Source of the DNA: Zhengitettix transpicula
Lineage: Eukaryota; Arthropoda; Insecta; Orthoptera; Tetrigidae
Assembly (NCBI GenBank): GCA_037074705.1
Contig: CM073591.1
Location: forward strand, 82,662,032 to 82,726,031
Reading direction: 5' to 3'
Length of the DNA stretch: 64,000 bases
Shown here: piece after piece, positions 60,646 to 64,000 of the stretch
Layout: every line of letters begins with the position of its first letter
How positions within the stretch are numbered: the first letter of the stretch is position 1
Translations under genes and position numbers: made by a program
The notes under the pieces: generated by a model
What the model was told of the DNA's origin: nothing
Databases searched by the model: none
The model's input: only the letters and a program-made list of their open reading frames with translations

Positions 60646-60930
60646 CTATATTGAACAAACCCATCCTTTAAGTTTATAGATTTGTATACTTTTCCTAATT
60701 TTTTTGACATCCTCTTTATATGTTAGAATGGCAAATATGCTCGCATTCGCTATTTTGAACATGTGCTTCATCCTTATGGGTTCAATAATATTATCTAAAC
60801 TTATTATGTACTCATCTGTATTTAAACTTGTAACATCGTCCAGAATTAAGGCATGCATTTTATCCGGTTTATGTACCGTGACCATCACCTTCGAATACAA
60901 TCCAGTCTCCATATTCTGTGTAGGCCTCAT
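60646..60930 (-). pseudogene. Possible LINE ORF1 fragment (RRM-like part)
   Basis: A 94-codon minus-strand frame encodes VMVTVHKPDKMHALILDDVT, then LDNIIEPIRMKHMFKIANAS and IFAILTYKEDVKKIRKS. The alternation of strand-like and helix-like segments around an I-L-D-D-V core, ending in a K-x-x-R-K-S-I-x-I-Y-K-L-K-G-W piece, resembles the small nucleic-acid-binding domain before the zinc knuckle in LINE ORF1 proteins. It lies about 1.1 kb upstream of 59064-59600 on the same strand, and the repeat at 59930-60490 lies between them. This is tentative. Confidence 0.4.
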
Positions 60931-61789
60931 CTTCAGGTATTCCTCTTCTTTACACTTTTAGGTAACAGTGGATTTTCCTTTTTATGGTTTTCATCTCACA
61001 CACTTATACACTCATTTGCACGAAAATAGATAGCTTGATCCGCCCGTTTGAACAACAGGCTACTGATGTTTACACACTCGGGTACTGGAAGAGTTCTGGA
61101 TGTTGTTTACATTACTATATCTGGCAGTGAAAAGAGCGAATTTCATTTTTCTGCGAACATTAAACTAATTCTTATAAGCTTAGACTAATCAAATGAATTT
61201 CAGCTTTTTAAAAATTATTTATGTACTTTGTCCGCCCTATTTGCACTCACGTAAAATAAGATATTGTATTAATCATGAATAATTTGGAAAATTTTTATAA
61301 TTTTGACAACTATGACATGTAATAAATAAAGGTAAACAATTATATTTTTACCAAAATGATTGAAAAAACCTAGCCAACTCATATATTTAAATTTTGTAAA
61401 ATTTACAAGTCGTTCTGAACTACGTAAATAATCTGGACAAAATTATATAAATAGCCATGCTATTATCAAAATATATGTTCAAATATTTTAAGTACTGTAT
61501 AACTCAAATATTAGGTCCTACCATTTTCTTATCTAAGGGTCCACAATAATTATTTTATTCTCATATGACTACTTATTCTATATATGTACGAGAAATGTTG
61601 GGGTTTTCTTCTGTCTCACTTTACTTTTAATATCATTTTCTAAAATAATTATTTACAAGCCATTTATTGTCTATTGTCCAATACATAAATGTTTTTTCCG
61701 ATTTATTTTTAAGTATGCTTTTTCATATTGTGACGCCTTATAACATTTTATTTGAAGATAAGAAAAGATACCCACAGGACGATTTAAGC
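60931..61789. other. AT-rich sequence, no gene seen
   Basis: Nothing recognised. Confidence 0.4.
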
Positions 61790-61962
61790 TAGCGTCAGGT
61801 ACCACTGACGTCACGCGCCAGTACGTCACCAGTTGCTATCGATTGCTGCTTCAGTTGGCAGCACTGGTGTCAAACGAACATTGTTCCCGAGCTCATTGTA
61901 GCAGTTGCCTCTGCCTCAATTCAACGCCGGACACACTTTATATATATATATATATATATATA
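61790..61962. promoter_or_regulatory. GC-rich candidate promoter with CRE sites
   Basis: A GC-richer stretch contains a perfect CRE palindrome TGACGTCA (61806-61813), a second half site ACGTCA (61823-61828), and an arthropod initiator-like TCAGTTG (61851-61857). It is followed by a (TA)12 run at 61938-61962. It sits 15 kb upstream of GPCR exon A and directly upstream of a plus-strand ORF. There is no transcript evidence, and a repeat origin is possible. Confidence 0.35.
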
Positions 61963-61975
61963 ATCAGACTGTTCG

Positions 61976-62182
61976 ATGGCCCTACAAGAAAGAAACTCAT
62001 TCGGCAACAAAACTGAGCCTCCACGGGGTTCGTCATTTCACGACTGTTATAACATGAAAGCAGCTTCACGCGCCACGGATTCAGTTAAACCAGAATTTCT
62101 GAACGGTGAAATAGAAAAAGGAAGTTGTTATTCTACTGAAGAATATGGAGAGAAATATTTGCCAAAGGAACTGGTGGCTTGA
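61976..62182 (+). CDS. Small ORF of 68 codons, unknown
   Basis: ATG at 61976 to TGA at 62180-62182. The product is hydrophilic with balanced amino-acid use (RGSSFHDCYNMKAASRATD, then KPEFLNGEIEKGSCYSTEEY) and does not look like a shadow of another frame or of a repeat. It starts 14 bp after a (TA)n run and about 120 bp after an initiator-like motif. I do not recognise it, and there is no signal peptide, membrane segment or known motif. It could be a short protein, a first exon that uses a donor before the stop, part of an unknown transposon, or chance. Confidence 0.3.
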   Translation: MALQERNSFGNKTEPPRGSSFHDCYNMKAASRATDSVKPEFLNGEIEKGSCYSTEEYGEKYLPKELVA

Positions 62183-62714
62183 ATAAAAAAAACGCTGGTT
62201 TCTTCTAAGTCAACTTATCATCCCAGAGGGTAAAACTAATCCTATTTTTTCAGCTTAGCCTTCCCTTTATGCGTCTTTGACTTTTTATTCCCCCGGAGGT
62301 TAGTTCCTGGCAAAGAAAATAACGGTGCTGCACAGATGTGAAAGAAAAAACGTATTTTAACAGATGGTAGTTTTAACTAATTCTCGGTGGATTTGCATTT
62401 CCTTGCTTACTCTATTCGTTTTAGCAAGTAACTCAATTATAATTTCTCTTTAGTTGCGTAGATTAAATGCACTATTTATTAATTTATATCAGGAGACTTT
62501 CCGTGTAAATATGAGAGACGGTAATCTACACCTTTGACATTAGTTATGTACAGCGTTTCTCGTTCGCCTTTTTTACTTAAATTCTGCTTCTAAATTTATC
62601 GTAAAATAGGATTTATGTACATAAGATGTATTGCTATTTTGGGAAAGGGTTAATTTACGTACATGTGTGATACAATAGTATTTTTGAAAATTTAAACATT
62701 TCACTGTTATCGAT
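62183..62714. other. AT-rich sequence, no gene seen
   Basis: Nothing recognised between the small ORF and the repeat. Confidence 0.4.
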
Positions 62715-63480
62715 CTACATAAAAATGAATGTCTGCCTGTCTGTATGTCCTTTTATGCTCTCCTAAACCATTCATCCGATTGGGATGAAACTTCGGTGAG
62801 TTGTGCGCACGCCCGCAAAGGTTTCTTTGGCCTTTCTAAGTCTCAGGAAACTCCCAAGGGGTAAACGGGGGTGAAATTTAAAAACATGTTAAAACGGCAG
62901 TTTTTAGCGTCGAATAATTAGTTTTCTGTAAGGATTAGATAAATAGTTTCTCTCCAGATGTTTTTAGTGTATAATTACAGCGTGAGAAGCAGCTCCACCA
63001 TGGAAGGGGGAAGGGTTGTTACATAAAAATATGTCCTTTAAGCAGTAGTTCAGCCCCTAGGTGTGGGGGTGGGGGAGGAGTGAAAGAAATACCGATATAA
63101 AAAAGTAATGAGTTATAAACCGAGACTGGTAATGAATCTGGGGTTATGGAAGTCACTAAATTTAATTCTAGCATTTGCGATACTGGTTAAGATGTGGTTC
63201 AGCCTCTGGGGGTGGGGGTGTAATGGGACGAAACAAATTTATGTGTACAATCTTAAACGCGTTGAGCAATTTAATTCAAACTTTGTTCACTTACGATCCA
63301 GGAACAAACCCTGAGGGGTTAAGACACACCTACCGCCTCTAGGGGTGGGGGTGGAGGAAGTGGCAGTTAAAAACATTCATAAACAGCAATTATTAGCGTT
63401 GAATAAAACGTTTTAGGGTTCACTGAATTCGATAATGTCATTCTAGAATTTTTAAGTGCCTAATTCCAACTCCAAAAGGC
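62715..63480 (-). repeat. Tandem-monomer interspersed repeat, copy 4
   Basis: It starts ACATAAAAATGAATGTCTGC and CTGTCTGTATGTCC, a motif seen at ends of this repeat type. It continues with several G-rich monomer pieces (GGTGTGGGGGTGGGGGAGG, CTGGGGGTGGGGGTG, TAGGGGTGGGGGTGGAGG) and CCGAGACTGG...GGGGTTATGGAAGTCACTA, the complement of CCATAACTCCGAATTTGACT...TCTCGG of copy 2. Orientation is opposite to copies 1 and 2. Confidence 0.78.
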
Positions 63481-64000
63481 AAGGGATGAAGCAGCCTTAC
63501 TCTACGGATTGTGATGGAAGGAGTTAACATAAAAAATATTTTTTTTAAAAAAAACGGATTGGTATCGATCCGTGATTACAGGAGCTCCTCGTCCTCGACT
63601 TTGGCTTTTGTGTAATTAGAGGCTGTATTTTTTCACTCCTTTAAGGAACCGGACGTATGTTTTTTAATTCCACGTTATATTCTGAGACTCTTATTTTATG
63701 TAGTAGGAGAGTTTTAGAATTGTTAAAGTTCCGTCAATCTTTATCCTGGTTTATTTGAAGTTAGATGTCGAGGATTTAGGTCGAGGAGGGGAACATAAAT
63801 GTTTCAAACACTAGCGCTATTCATGCTGGTTAAATTAAATGTTTACCAGGAGATCTCCGGGATAATTTAAATAAATACCCGGGCAACTGGTACTGTTATA
63901 AAAATGAATCATTACAGTTTTAATTAATGATTCAATGACTTGTTAAATGACCTGGTATAACATCTTATTTTGTATCTTATTATATTCATAGCATTGTAAG
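63481..64000. other. Right edge, no gene seen
   Basis: GC is slightly higher up to 63650 (GATCCGTGATTACAGGAGCT). No element is recognised and no receptor exon is visible on the minus strand. Confidence 0.35.

Overview
The window looks like a large, AT-rich eukaryotic genome, most likely an insect. Long non-coding stretches, many decayed transposable elements, (TA)n microsatellites, tRNA-derived SINEs, and mariner, Tc1, hAT, LINE and Penelope-like remnants all point that way. The very large intron and the repeat load suggest a big-genome insect, but the species cannot be fixed from the sequence. There is no operon structure, no bacterial-style gene and no complete single-exon gene.

The only host gene I can support is on the minus strand: a rhodopsin-like (seven-transmembrane) G-protein-coupled receptor split between two GC-rich exons of 202 bp each. 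Exon A (46725-46926) encodes a short extracellular tail and TM1. Exon B (1606-1807) encodes TM2 and TM3. Both have clean AG acceptors and GT donors, and their phases match (two bases end exon A, one base begins exon B), so a joined frame crosses an intron of about 45 kb (1808-46724). TM4-TM7 should lie beyond the left edge. A different 5' exon may lie in 46927-64000 or beyond the right edge.

The intron and the right flank are filled with repeats. From left to right: a short hairpin (946-1079); a fold-back element (2455-3415); SINEs (4630, 14925, 21850, 40934); mariner fragments (6284-6830, 28680-29160); a 140-bp direct repeat (8663/9604); a GC-rich, pyrimidine-rich block (9990-10370); copies of a tandem-monomer repeat family (13240, 44755, 55880, 62715); a hAT fragment (14105); a Penelope-like GIY-YIG fragment (17955); broken Tc1 copies with another element inserted (22225-24290); hammerhead-like motifs (27320, 31606, 31824); and a cluster of about six LTR-like elements inserted in (TA)n tracts (33456-40363).

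Right of exon A, LINE remnants dominate: an RNase H/zinc-knuckle tail (47575-48351), a reverse transcriptase (51940-53800) and a gag-like ORF1 (59064-59600). Near the right end, a GC-rich segment with a perfect CRE palindrome lies upstream of a 68-codon ORF (61790-62182). It could be a promoter with a first exon, but this is unproven.
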